This document shows, in pieces, positions 1 to 8,426 of a DNA stretch of 64,000 nt. The stretch comes from Afipia sp. (GTDB lineage: Bacteria > Pseudomonadota > Alphaproteobacteria > Rhizobiales > Xanthobacteraceae), in assembly GCA_017474385.1 (NCBI GenBank), contig JAFVHU010000140.1, positions 1-64,000 on the forward strand, given 5' to 3'. A program made the position numbers and the translations under genes. How positions within the stretch are numbered: position 1 is the stretch's first letter; the number at the start of each line of letters is the position of its first letter. The notes under the pieces are model-generated. The model had not been told where the DNA came from, made no database searches, and saw only the letters and a program-made list of their open reading frames with translations.

Positions 1-454
1 ACTGTTCAACGCGATCGTCGGTCCAGCTTATTACCGTCATCGCACTCTTCCTTTTGATATCGCGCCGGCCATTTTTGACGCGGCGTCGCGATTGCAAACC
101 GTCCAAAATCCCTGTCGGCAGAATCCCTTAGCCCTCGCCGGCTGCATGAAAAGCGACCGGGCGTTTACGCCGTACCGAAGACAATCGAGGATCAGAACCG
201 CCGCACGAGATGTCGTACCTAACGACAAGAATGCTACAATATGCCGTGACTCACGCGCAAGAGTCGGGCATGGCGCGTCCACATGTTCCGGTCAAAAAGC
301 AAATAAATTCGATCTTCGTGCGACGTTGCAAATCGCGGCTTTCTTGCCCTGCGCAGGCGGTTTCGATGCTGGAACAGCTCCAAAAACGCCGGAATATGCT
401 TCAGTTGCAGCGATAAACAGGCTGTCGCACGGCCTCAAGAAGGGCTCGCGTGGA
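1..454. other. Gene-free stretch at window start
   Basis: I see no convincing gene here. The open frames on both strands lack family-like features, good start contexts and the codon bias of the neighbours. The stretch is probably the region between an upstream gene outside the window and the argD promoter at 455. Confidence 0.5.
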
Positions 455-482
455 TTGACACAACAGGGTCCACCAATAGAAT
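455..482 (+). promoter_or_regulatory. Probable sigma-70 promoter of argDF
   Basis: A perfect TTGACA (455-460) is followed after 16 bases by TAGAAT (477-482), five of six matches to the -10 consensus. The predicted transcript starts near 489, giving a leader of about 110 bases before argD. This is the best sigma-70 match I saw in the window. Confidence 0.6.
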
Positions 483-489
483 AACCGCC

Positions 490-516
490 ACGTGCCGCCT
501 TTTTCTGGCGGCACGT
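490..516 (+). promoter_or_regulatory. Hairpin in the argD leader
   Basis: ACGTGCCGCC (490-499) pairs perfectly with GGCGGCACGT (507-516) across a pyrimidine-rich 7-base loop, and TTTCGTTT follows. It sits right at the predicted transcription start. It could be a 5' stabilising hairpin, an attenuator, or the terminator of an upstream transcript. The broken T-run makes termination uncertain. Confidence 0.5.
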
Positions 517-598
517 TTCGTTTCCGGGGCAGGCAACTGAGCGACGAGCGCTGATGCGATCGCGCCGCTGCTGGCCCCTCACCATCGATCAGGTCGCC

Positions 599-1822
599 AT
601 GAGCCAAAGTGTCAAACCGCATCTCGACTCTCACATGTTGCCGGTTTTTGCCCGCGCCGACGTCGCTTTCGAGCGCGGCGAAGGCCCGTGGCTGATCGCG
701 GCCAACGGCGACCGCTATCTCGATTTCACCAGCGGCGTGGCGGTAAACGCGCTCGGTCACGCGCATCCGCATCTGGTTGCTGTCGTCCAAGAGCAGGCCG
801 CGAAGCTGTGGCACGTCTCGAACCTTTTCACGATTCCGGAAGGTGAGCGGCTGGCGACGCGGCTGTGCGACGCGAGCTTTGCCGACGTGGCTTTCTTCTG
901 CAATTCCGGCGCGGAAGCGATGGAAGCGTGCATCAAGATGGCGCGCAAGTTTCAGGCGGTGAACGGCAGGCCCGAACGCTATCGGCTGATCACGTTTGAA
1001 GGCGCTTTCCACGGCCGCACGCTTGCGACGCTCGCCGCCGGCGGGCAGCAGAAGTATCTCGAAGGTTTCGGGCCGCGGGTTGAGGGTTTCGATCAGGTGC
1101 CGCTCGGCGATCTTGAGGCCGTGAAGAAGGCGATCGGCCCCGAAACGGCGGGCATCATCATCGAGCCATGGCAGGGCGAAGGCGGCGTGCGCGCGGCGGA
1201 CCCTTCGTTCTTCCGCGCGCTGCGGCAACTCTGCGACGACAACAAGCTCGTTCTGGTGTTCGACGAAGTGCAGACGGGCATGGGCCGCACCGGCAGCCTG
1301 TTTGCGTATGAAAAGACCGGCGTTGAACCCGATATCATGGCGCTGGCCAAGGCGCTGGGCGGCGGATTTCCGATCGGTGCGTGTCTTGCCACGGCGGCTG
1401 CCGCTGCAGGCATGACCCCGGGCACCCACGGCTCGACGTTCGGCGGCAATCTGCTTGCAGTTGCCGCAGCCAATGCCGTGCTCGATGTGATGCTGGCGCC
1501 GAAGTTCTTCGAACATGTCCAGCGTTCGTCACTGCTGCTGAAGCAGAAACTGGCGTCGATCGTCGACCGCTATCCCGACGTCGTCGATGAAGTCAGGGGC
1601 GATGGTCTGCTGATCGGCCTGAAAGCTGTAGTGCCTGCCGGCGATCTCGTCGCTGCGTTTCGCAACGAAAAGCTGCTCACCGTCGGTGCTGGCGAAAACG
1701 TGGTGCGGTTGCTGCCGCCGCTGATCGTTACCGAAGCGGAGATCGAGGATGCCGTGTCGCGTGTCGAGCGCGTTTGCGCGAAGCTGACGCGCGTTCCGGC
1801 GCGGCGTGAGGCAGCGCGATGA
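599..1822 (+). CDS. argD: Acetylornithine aminotransferase
   Basis: PLP-dependent class III aminotransferase of arginine synthesis, converting N-acetylglutamate semialdehyde and glutamate to N-acetylornithine. It may also serve in lysine synthesis as the succinyl-DAP aminotransferase. From ATG 599 the protein has 407 residues, the usual length. Visible features are [10 protein letters not shown] near 101 (PLP phosphate region), FEGAFHGRT near 133, [12 protein letters not shown] from 221 (the Asp that contacts the pyridine nitrogen) and Lys251 in ALAKALGGG, the Schiff-base lysine. An ATG 15 codons upstream is in frame, but the family normally starts near MSQSV. The stop overlaps the argF start (ATGA), so the two genes are translationally coupled. 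Confidence 0.95.
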   Translation: MSQSVKPHLDSHMLPVFARADVAFERGEGPWLIAANGDRYLDFTSGVAVNALGHAHPHLVAVVQEQAAKLWHVSNLFTIPEGERLATRLCDASFADVAFFCNSGAEAMEACIKMARKFQAVNGRPERYRLITFEGAFHGRTLATLAAGGQQKYLEGFGPRVEGFDQVPLGDLEAVKKAIGPETAGIIIEPWQGEGGVRAADPSFFRALRQLCDDNKLVLVFDEVQTGMGRTGSLFAYEKTGVEPDIMALAKALGGGFPIGACLATAAAAAGMTPGTHGSTFGGNLLAVAAANAVLDVMLAPKFFEHVQRSSLLLKQKLASIVDRYPDVVDEVRGDGLLIGLKAVVPAGDLVAAFRNEKLLTVGAGENVVRLLPPLIVTEAEIEDAVSRVERVCAKLTRVPARREAAR

Positions 1823-2745
1823 GCACGCCGCCACGCCATTTCCTCGACCTGTTCGACGTGCCGACCAAGGAGCTGCGGACAATCCTCGACGCCAGCATGG
1901 CGATGAAGAAGAAGCGCAAGGCCGGGGACATTTCCGACAAGCCGCTGGACGGCAAGACGCTTGCGATGATCTTCGACAAGCCGTCGACGCGCACCCGTGT
2001 CTCGTTCGATGTCGGCATGCGCCAGCTCGGCGGCGAAGCCATCATGCTGACCGGCGCGGAAATGCAGTTGGGGCGCGGCGAAACCATCGCCGATACCGCG
2101 CGTGTGCTGTCGCGCTTCGTCGATGCGATCATGATCCGGATTCTCAACCACGAGGCGCTGACCGAACTCGCGGCGCACGCAACCGTGCCCGTGATCAACG
2201 GCCTCACCCGGCGTTCGCATCCCTGTCAGGTGATGGCGGACGTGATGACCTTTGAAGAGCATCTCGGTCCGATCAAGGGACGCACGGTGGCCTGGACCGG
2301 CGACGACAACAATGTGCTGGCGTCGTGGGCGCATGCCGCCGATCGCTTCGGATTCAACCTGCGTGTTGCGACGCCGCCGGAACTCGCGCCCAACAAGCTG
2401 CTGAAGGACTGGATCAAGGCGACAGGTGCGCCGATCGTGCTTGGCACCAAACCCGAGGAGATGGTGCGCGGCGCGGATTGCGTTATCACCGACACCTGGG
2501 TGTCGATGGGCGACAAGGACGGTGAGCACCGTCACAATCTGCTGAAGCCCTATCAGGTCAACGCCAAGCTGATGTCGCTGGCCAACCCCAACGCCATCTT
2601 CATGCACTGCCTGCCGGCGCATCGCGGTGAGGAAGTCACCGATGAAGTGATCGATGGCCCGCAGTCGGTGGTGTTCGACGAGGCGGAAAATCGCCTGCAT
2701 GCGCAAAAGGGCATTCTGGCCTGGTGCCTGCACGCGATCGGCTAG
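1819..2745 (+). CDS. argF: Ornithine carbamoyltransferase
   Basis: Cytoplasmic enzyme that makes citrulline from ornithine and carbamoyl phosphate, the sixth step of arginine synthesis. The 308 residues match the anabolic family. The carbamoyl-phosphate loop STRTR lies at 56-60 and the ornithine-side [10 protein letters not shown] at 263-272. It overlaps argD by four bases and is clearly in the same operon. The argD-argF pair next to hslO is a familiar order in Rhizobiales (from memory). Confidence 0.96.
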   Translation: MSTPPRHFLDLFDVPTKELRTILDASMAMKKKRKAGDISDKPLDGKTLAMIFDKPSTRTRVSFDVGMRQLGGEAIMLTGAEMQLGRGETIADTARVLSRFVDAIMIRILNHEALTELAAHATVPVINGLTRRSHPCQVMADVMTFEEHLGPIKGRTVAWTGDDNNVLASWAHAADRFGFNLRVATPPELAPNKLLKDWIKATGAPIVLGTKPEEMVRGADCVITDTWVSMGDKDGEHRHNLLKPYQVNAKLMSLANPNAIFMHCLPAHRGEEVTDEVIDGPQSVVFDEAENRLHAQKGILAWCLHAIG

Positions 2746-2858
2746 GTCTGATCCCAAAAACGGAATCCGATTGTCGGAAAAAAGTCGGGCCGCGTAAAAT
2801 CGTGCGCGTTCGCGGCGTTCTGGCGGGCTCTCGGTGGCCAGTGTTCCCGATCCGCTCC

Positions 2859-2887
2859 CTTTTTTGCGGAACAAGACACCCTATATT
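2859..2887 (+). promoter_or_regulatory. Possible heat-shock (RpoH) promoter of hslO
   Basis: CTTT (2859-2862), 17 bases, then CCTATATT (2880-2887). The alphaproteobacterial RpoH pattern is CTTG, 16-18 bases, CYTATNT, so this is one mismatch away in the -35 element. It lies about 100 bases before the hslO ATG, and a heat-shock promoter would fit a redox chaperone. The assignment is an inference from the pattern only. Confidence 0.35.
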
Positions 2888-2990
2888 GTGCGGACACCTT
2901 GCTTGATCCATCATTGCCTTGGAGTCAGACCGTTATGGTTTGAGCTTTTCACTGCGGCAATTCGGTTCTCCTGAAAAGAATGCGTCCGAT

Positions 2991-3995
2991 ATGACTCTCG
3001 AAAGCCAAATCCGTGCCCCCTCCGCAACGCCGGTGGACGATGCCGTGCTGCCCTTTGAAGTCAGCGCGCTGGATGTGCGCGGCCGATTGACGAAGATGGG
3101 GCCGGCGCTCGACGAGATTTTGACCAAGCACGATTATCCAGCGCCGGTCGGCAAGCTGCTCGGCGAGGCCATCGTGCTCACGACGCTGCTCGGCTCGACG
3201 CTCAAGTTCGATGGCCGCTTTATTTTGCAGACCAAGACCGATGGTCCTGTATCGATGATTGTGGTCGATTTCCAGGCGCCGAACCGGCTGCGCGCCTATG
3301 CGCGCTTCGACGCAAGCAGACTCGAGCCCGGCCAGAATTCCGCGGCGCTGCTCGGTCACGGGCATCTTGCGATGACCATCGATCAGGGTTCCGATATGAG
3401 CCGCTATCAGGGGCTCGTCGCTCTGGAAGGCGGCAACCTTGAAGACGCCGCACATGAATATTTTCTGCGCTCGGAGCAGATCCCGACGCGGGTGCGGCTC
3501 GCGGTCGGTGAGGAATTCCGCGGCGGCGACGGCCCGAAGCATCGGTGGCGCGGCGGCGGCATGCTGATGCAGTTCTTGCCCAAGGCGCCCGAGCGCGCGC
3601 GTCAGCCCGATCTGCATCCCGGCGATGCCCCGGAGGGTGTTGCCGCGCATGACCTGCCGGAGGACGACGCCTGGGCCGAGAGCCGGTCGCTGTTTGGCAC
3701 CATCGAAGATGTCGAACTGATCGATCCCGATCTGTCGGGAGAGCGATTGCTGTTCCGGCTGTTTCACGAACGCGGTGTCCGCGTATTTTCGACGCAGGCG
3801 ATGTGCGCGCAGTGCTCATGCTCGCGCGATGCGGTGGCGGGAATGTTGAAAAGCTTCACGCCGCAGGATCGCGCCGACATGGTTGAGAACGGCAAGGTGG
3901 TCGTGACCTGCGAGTTCTGCAGCTCGGTGTATGAGTTCACGCCGGATGAAGCAGGCGTCGAGCCGGTGTCCAAACAGGGCGCGGCTGAAAACTAG
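2991..3995 (+). CDS. hslO: Hsp33 redox-regulated chaperone
   Basis: Holdase chaperone of the cytoplasm, switched on by oxidative unfolding when its zinc is lost. From ATG 2991 the protein has 334 residues. The C-terminal zinc switch is intact: Cys275 and Cys277 (CxC), then Cys307 and Cys310 (CxxC), with 29 residues between the pairs, inside the family spacing. An in-frame ATG at 2919 would add 24 residues that do not look like Hsp33, so I prefer 2991. It lies downstream of argDF, but the 245-base gap holds a possible RpoH promoter, so it may be transcribed separately. Confidence 0.94.
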   Translation: MTLESQIRAPSATPVDDAVLPFEVSALDVRGRLTKMGPALDEILTKHDYPAPVGKLLGEAIVLTTLLGSTLKFDGRFILQTKTDGPVSMIVVDFQAPNRLRAYARFDASRLEPGQNSAALLGHGHLAMTIDQGSDMSRYQGLVALEGGNLEDAAHEYFLRSEQIPTRVRLAVGEEFRGGDGPKHRWRGGGMLMQFLPKAPERARQPDLHPGDAPEGVAAHDLPEDDAWAESRSLFGTIEDVELIDPDLSGERLLFRLFHERGVRVFSTQAMCAQCSCSRDAVAGMLKSFTPQDRADMVENGKVVVTCEFCSSVYEFTPDEAGVEPVSKQGAAEN

Positions 3996-4022
3996 GACCG
4001 CTGTCCGCTTCTCGGGCCTGTC

Positions 4023-4415
4023 CTAGTTCAGCGTCCGCTTATAGCTCGGGCTGTCGAGCGAGAACGCCGGGATGTCGATATCGAACGGCTCGCCGCTTTC
4101 GGTCACCATCTGATAGCTGCCGGTCATGAACCCGGAGGGTGTCTGAAGCGGTACGCCGCTGGTGTACTCGAACCGTTCACCTGGCTCGAGCACCGGCTGC
4201 TCCCCGACCACGCCTTCACCGTTAACTTCCTGACTGCGGCCGGCTCCGTCGGTAATGATCCAGTGGCGTCTTTTGAGCTGGACGGTCTCATTCCCCGAAT
4301 TGACAATGGCGATTGTGTAGGCCCAGAAAAAACGGCCGTCTTCAGCCGACGAGCGCTCGGGCAGGAAGCTCGGCTCGACGATGACTTCAATCTGGCGGGT
4401 CACGGCGCGATACAT
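4023..4415 (-). CDS. apaG: ApaG (DUF525) family protein
   Basis: Small beta-sandwich protein of the ApaG/DUF525 fold, historically linked to Co2+ and Mg2+ resistance, with no settled reaction. The 130 residues beginning MYRAVTRQIEV match the usual length, and the conserved RRHWIITDG and GVVGEQPVL segments are present. An in-frame ATG 8 codons upstream (4439) is possible but less family-like. The gene converges with hslO, their stops lying 27 bases apart, and is divergent from the OpgC gene. Confidence 0.92.
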   Translation of the reverse strand: MYRAVTRQIEVIVEPSFLPERSSAEDGRFFWAYTIAIVNSGNETVQLKRRHWIITDGAGRSQEVNGEGVVGEQPVLEPGERFEYTSGVPLQTPSGFMTGSYQMVTESGEPFDIDIPAFSLDSPSYKRTLN

Positions 4416-4667
4416 GGTGTCGGTCCACATTCGGGTCACAGAATAGCAGACCTCTCATTCCTTGCGTAGGCACCAATAATTGATGCTTGCGGCGGCCTGT
4501 CCAGGATACGAAATCGTACCGATCTTTGTTTCAACATCGTTGCCATCCAGCATTCTTCCGGACGCCTGTCCAATGGAATGCTTGCAATTTGCGGGCCGCT
4601 TTGATCTTCCGTAGGATCGTGACAAGTGCCTGCCACTTCGAATGGAACCGGAAACGGACTTGACCGG

Positions 4668-5897
4668 ATGACGCTCGTGACCACCGAGATGACCGATCAG
4701 GCTGTTGCGAAGGCGACTGCGAAGGCCGTGGCTCTTCCGGTCGTCGCGGGTGAACGCGAACTGCGCCTCGATCTGTTTCGCGGCATCGCGCTGTGGCTGA
4801 TCTTCATCGACCATCTGCCGCCGAATATTCTGACCTGGTTCACGATCCGCAACTACGGCTTCAGCGACGCCACCGAAATCTTCATCTTCATCTCGGGATA
4901 TACGGCGGCATTCGTCTACAGCCGCGCGATGCTCGATCGCGGCTTCGTGGTGGCGAGCGCACGCATCTTCAAGCGCGTCTGGCAAATCTATGTGGCGCAC
5001 GTTTTCCTGTTTACGATCTACCTCGCGGAAATCTCCTACATCGCGGCGCGGTTCGATAACCCGCTCTACGCGGAAGAAATGGGCATCCTCGACTTCCTCA
5101 AGCAACCCGACGTTACGATCATTCAGGCGTTGCTGCTGAAATTCCGGCCCGTCAACATGGACGTGTTGCCGCTCTATATCGTGCTGATGATCTTCCTGCC
5201 GGGGATCATCTGGCTGATGCAGCGCAAGGCCGACCTCGCATTGGCATTATCGGTCCTGCTCTATGCCGTCACATGGGAGTTTGATCTTGCTCTGCCGGCC
5301 TATCCCAATGGCACGTGGTTCTTCAATCCGTTCGCCTGGCAGTTGCTTTTTGTGTTCGGGGCATGGTGCGCGCTTGGCGGCGCAAAACGAATGGCGCGTA
5401 TTCTGTCGTCGCGCATTACGCTGGGGCTTTGCATCGCCTATCTTGTGTTTGCGTTTTGTGTGACGCTGACATGGCATGTGCCGCAACTCAATACCTTCAT
5501 GCCGCGCTGGCTGGAAAGCTGGATGTATCCGATCAACAAGACCGATCTCGACGTGCTGCGTTTCGCCCATTTCCTCGCACTTGCGGCGATCACGGTGCGC
5601 TTTATCCCGGCGAGCTGGCCGGGTCTGAAATCGCCATGGCTGAGCCCGGTCATTCGATGCGGTCAGCACTCGCTGGAGATCTTTTGCCTCGGCGTCTTCC
5701 TCGCGTTCGCGGGACACTTTGTGCTTGCCGAAGTGTCCGGCGGAGCGTGGATGCATTTCTTTGTCAGCGTCGCCGGGATCGTCATTATGTCAGCCGCCGC
5801 ATGGCTGTTTTCGTGGTACAAGATCGAGGCAAGCAAGACCGACAAGCGCGCGAAAGGCGCGGAAAGCGACGCCGATCTCGCGGGAGGCGGATCATGA
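4668..5897 (+). CDS. OpgC-family membrane acyltransferase
   Basis: Polytopic inner-membrane protein with about ten hydrophobic helices. It begins with a charged cytosolic tail and RELRLDLFRGIALWLIFIDH, typical of the OpgC domain (acyltransferase-3 superfamily). OpgC of enterobacteria succinylates osmoregulated periplasmic glucans; the substrate here is unknown. From ATG 4668 it has 409 residues; a GTG 14 codons earlier is an alternative. The stop overlaps the start of an exported SGNH protein (ATGA), and a second SGNH gene follows with a one-base overlap. The trio therefore looks like one unit for adding and removing or transferring acyl groups on an envelope glycan. Confidence 0.85.
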   Translation: MTLVTTEMTDQAVAKATAKAVALPVVAGERELRLDLFRGIALWLIFIDHLPPNILTWFTIRNYGFSDATEIFIFISGYTAAFVYSRAMLDRGFVVASARIFKRVWQIYVAHVFLFTIYLAEISYIAARFDNPLYAEEMGILDFLKQPDVTIIQALLLKFRPVNMDVLPLYIVLMIFLPGIIWLMQRKADLALALSVLLYAVTWEFDLALPAYPNGTWFFNPFAWQLLFVFGAWCALGGAKRMARILSSRITLGLCIAYLVFAFCVTLTWHVPQLNTFMPRWLESWMYPINKTDLDVLRFAHFLALAAITVRFIPASWPGLKSPWLSPVIRCGQHSLEIFCLGVFLAFAGHFVLAEVSGGAWMHFFVSVAGIVIMSAAAWLFSWYKIEASKTDKRAKGAESDADLAGGGS

Positions 5898-6664
5898 AAG
5901 CGCTGTTGGTTGCAGGGATAGTGATGGGTCTCTTGGCCGCTTCGCCGTCGCGTGCGGAGAACAGCCCCAGTTGCGTCGTGCCGGCTTACCTTCTGACGAC
6001 CGAGAGCGTATTTCCGAAGGTCGCGGATGCGATCAAGACCAGGAAGCGGCTGGACATCCTCGTTGTCGGCAGCGGCTCCTCGGCTCTCGCCGGCACTGAC
6101 GGGGCGAGCGCGTCTTACCCGGCCCGGCTCGAAGCGACCTTGCGCGAGAACCTCGCTGGCGTGACCGTCAATGTCAGGACCGACCTGCGGCCCAAGAAAA
6201 CCGCTGCTGAGGCCGCCGCCGGGTTTGGCCAATTGATCGAAAAGCTTCCGCAGGACCAGAAGCCGGATCTTGTCATCTGGCAGACCGGCACTGTCGATGC
6301 GATACGGTCGATCGATACGGACGATTTCCGTGCCGCGCTGGACAGTGGCATCGGTGCTTTGCAGAAGGCCGGCTTCGACGTGCTCTTGATCAATCTGCAA
6401 TACAACCCACGTATGGAAACGATGCTCTCGGTCACGCCGTATAACGATACGATGCGGGTGGTTGCACAGGAGCACGAAATTCCGGTGTTCGATCGTTTTT
6501 CGATCATGCGACACTGGAGCGAGGCCGGCGATTTCGATTTATTCGGGCCGGCGCACGGATTTGGAATGGCGAAGCGGGTTCATGACTGCATCGGCCGGTC
6601 GCTGTCGACGATGATCGTCGAGGCGTCGCGCATTAATCCGGCGGAGCTCAGGATTCAACGTTGA
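5894..6664 (+). CDS. Exported SGNH-like protein, probably degenerate
   Basis: 256 residues with a clear signal peptide (MKALLVAGIVMGLLAASPSRA). The fold resembles the next gene product: the nucleophile block is VVGSGSSALAG, and the block-III strand reads DLVIWQTGTVD. Key positions differ from active SGNH hydrolases: Asn of GTN is Val, the oxyanion Gly block is missing, and the terminal DxxH has become GPAH. Catalysis is therefore doubtful, although Ser and His remain. It may bind glycan or act as a partner of the complete hydrolase downstream. Overlaps at both ends point to translational coupling. Confidence 0.75.
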   Translation: MKALLVAGIVMGLLAASPSRAENSPSCVVPAYLLTTESVFPKVADAIKTRKRLDILVVGSGSSALAGTDGASASYPARLEATLRENLAGVTVNVRTDLRPKKTAAEAAAGFGQLIEKLPQDQKPDLVIWQTGTVDAIRSIDTDDFRAALDSGIGALQKAGFDVLLINLQYNPRMETMLSVTPYNDTMRVVAQEHEIPVFDRFSIMRHWSEAGDFDLFGPAHGFGMAKRVHDCIGRSLSTMIVEASRINPAELRIQR

Positions 6665-7554
6665 TGAATTTTCACGGTCGTTTGGCGATTGCCGCCGTGG
6701 CAGGAGCAATGGTGTGCGGTTTGCCTGCTCTGGCACAGGCACCCGAAGCGCCCCAGCAGAAGGGCCTCGGGACCAAAGCCATCGAAGCGGCAAAAAGCGC
6801 GGCCAGGGGAGCCGGGGATATTCTCACCCGCGTGCCTTGCCTGCCAGCCAAGGGATTGAAGAACGTTCCGGGTTCGCTGCCGCGCGTTGCGCGGCGGATC
6901 GCTGCGGGCGAGCCGGTGACCATTGTCGCTTTCGGCTCGTCGACCACGGTCGGCTTCGGTACGTCGGCGGCCTACAATTATCCCAGCCGTCTTGCGGACC
7001 AGTTGCGCCGCAAATTTCCGACCGCCGACATCAGCGTCATCAACCGCGGCATGGGCGGACAGGATGCGCCTGAAATGATGAAGCGGTTCGATGCCGCCGT
7101 TCTCGATACGGACCCGGATCTTGTGATCTGGCAGGTCGGCACCAATGCCGTGGTCAAGGGCAACGCCAGCGACATTGCTGCGACGGCCGCACTGGTGGAG
7201 GACGGCATCGCGCGTCTTCAGGCCCGCGGTATCGATGTCGTGCTGATCGATCCGCAATACGTTCCTGCGGTTGCGGCTAAAACCGAGAACGCAAGCAGGA
7301 TGGTGAAATTGCTCGGCGACGTCGCCAAGCTCAAGAACATCTCGGTGTTCCCGCGCTTCGATGTCATGCGGCAGTGGCACGAGGACGAGAAAATGCCGTT
7401 CGACAAGTTCGTGATTGGCGACGGCCTGCACATGAACGACTGGGGTTACGCGTGCTTCGCCCAGTTGCTTGGCGACACCATTATCAAGTCGGTCGGGCAG
7501 GTGAAGGCCGGCGTCAACATACCGAGCAACGTGATGACTTTCCGGCCGATGTAA
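6664..7554 (+). CDS. Exported SGNH/GDSL hydrolase
   Basis: 296 residues with a signal peptide ending near AQAP. All four SGNH blocks are visible: AFGSSTTVGFG (nucleophile Ser), INRGMGG (oxyanion Gly), IWQVGTN (Asn) and IGDGLHMND (Asp and His of the triad). Probably a periplasmic esterase or acyltransferase working on the product of the OpgC-like protein encoded two genes upstream. ATG 6664 shares its A with the preceding TGA. The gene ends 8 bases from the converging phzF stop. Confidence 0.85.
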   Translation: MNFHGRLAIAAVAGAMVCGLPALAQAPEAPQQKGLGTKAIEAAKSAARGAGDILTRVPCLPAKGLKNVPGSLPRVARRIAAGEPVTIVAFGSSTTVGFGTSAAYNYPSRLADQLRRKFPTADISVINRGMGGQDAPEMMKRFDAAVLDTDPDLVIWQVGTNAVVKGNASDIAATAALVEDGIARLQARGIDVVLIDPQYVPAVAAKTENASRMVKLLGDVAKLKNISVFPRFDVMRQWHEDEKMPFDKFVIGDGLHMNDWGYACFAQLLGDTIIKSVGQVKAGVNIPSNVMTFRPM

Positions 7555-7562
7555 ACGCTGCG

Positions 7563-8402
7563 TTAGATCGTCAGCTTGCCCTCGATGCACGTCAGCGTCT
7601 CGCCGCCGATCCAGATATCGTCAGCGTCGCGCTCGACGTAAATGCGGCCCTCTCGCCCAAGCACAGTCCCTTGACTTGCAGTATAAGCGTCGGGAGCGAG
7701 TCCTGCCGCGATCAGCCATTGCGCGAGACCCGCATTCAGGCTGCCTGTGACGGGGTCCTCGGTCGAACGGTCGGAGACGAACGCGCGAACCTCGAACGAG
7801 GCATCCTTGCCGTCGCGCGAGGGGTCCCAAGGCGCGACCACGCCAAGCTTCAGAGTCCCAAGGGCAGGATAGTCCGGCCTCAGCGCCAGGATTTCCGCGC
7901 GTGACGCGAGCATCACGGCCACCCAGCCGGGGCCGTTGTCGATCCACTGCGACGCTGTGATGGCGTCCCAGCGAATTTGCAGGCCGCGGGCGATCTGATC
8001 GAGAATATCGCTTTCGACATCGCCGGTGCGGCGCAGGGGAGGCGCGGCGAACGCCAACCGGCTTCCGTCGAGCTTGATCCTGACGAGACCTGCGCCGCAT
8101 TCCTGAACGACATGTGCCTGCTTGGCAGTACTTCCCAGGCTCAGCCAGACATGGCAACTGCCCAGCGTCGGATGACCGGCGAACGGCAGCTCGCCTGACG
8201 GCGTGAAAATCCGCAGGCGGTAATCGGCCTCTGCCGTCGTCGGCTTCAGAAGAAAGGTGGTCTCGCTCAGGTTGGTCCAGTTCGCGAGCGCGGCCATGGC
8301 GTCGTCGGAAAGCCCGTCGGCGCCGATGACCACGGCAAGCGGATTACCCTTGAGCCGCTTGCCGGTGAAGACATCGACCTGCTGGAACGAAAATGTACTC
8401 AT
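7563..8402 (-). CDS. PhzF-family isomerase/epimerase
   Basis: 279-residue member of the PhzF fold (two diaminopimelate-epimerase-like halves). The catalytic Glu is Glu47 in NWTNLSETTF, and GELPFAGHPTLG is the conserved phosphate-like loop. No phenazine genes are near, so the substrate is unknown. It lies 24 bases downstream of metZ on the same strand and is probably cotranscribed from the SAM-II controlled promoter. Confidence 0.88.
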   Translation of the reverse strand: MSTFSFQQVDVFTGKRLKGNPLAVVIGADGLSDDAMAALANWTNLSETTFLLKPTTAEADYRLRIFTPSGELPFAGHPTLGSCHVWLSLGSTAKQAHVVQECGAGLVRIKLDGSRLAFAAPPLRRTGDVESDILDQIARGLQIRWDAITASQWIDNGPGWVAVMLASRAEILALRPDYPALGTLKLGVVAPWDPSRDGKDASFEVRAFVSDRSTEDPVTGSLNAGLAQWLIAAGLAPDAYTASQGTVLGREGRIYVERDADDIWIGGETLTCIEGKLTI

Positions 8403-8426
8403 CGAATTTCCAGTTCGCTTCTGCCT

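Noticed and set aside
92-484. 130-codon plus-strand frame before argD
   Set aside because: It crosses the TTGACA/TAGAAT promoter, lacks a ribosome site, and its translation resembles no family.
401-1516. 371-codon open frame antisense to argD
   Set aside because: Same reason: argD has all its active-site motifs, and the antisense product has no recognisable domain or start context.
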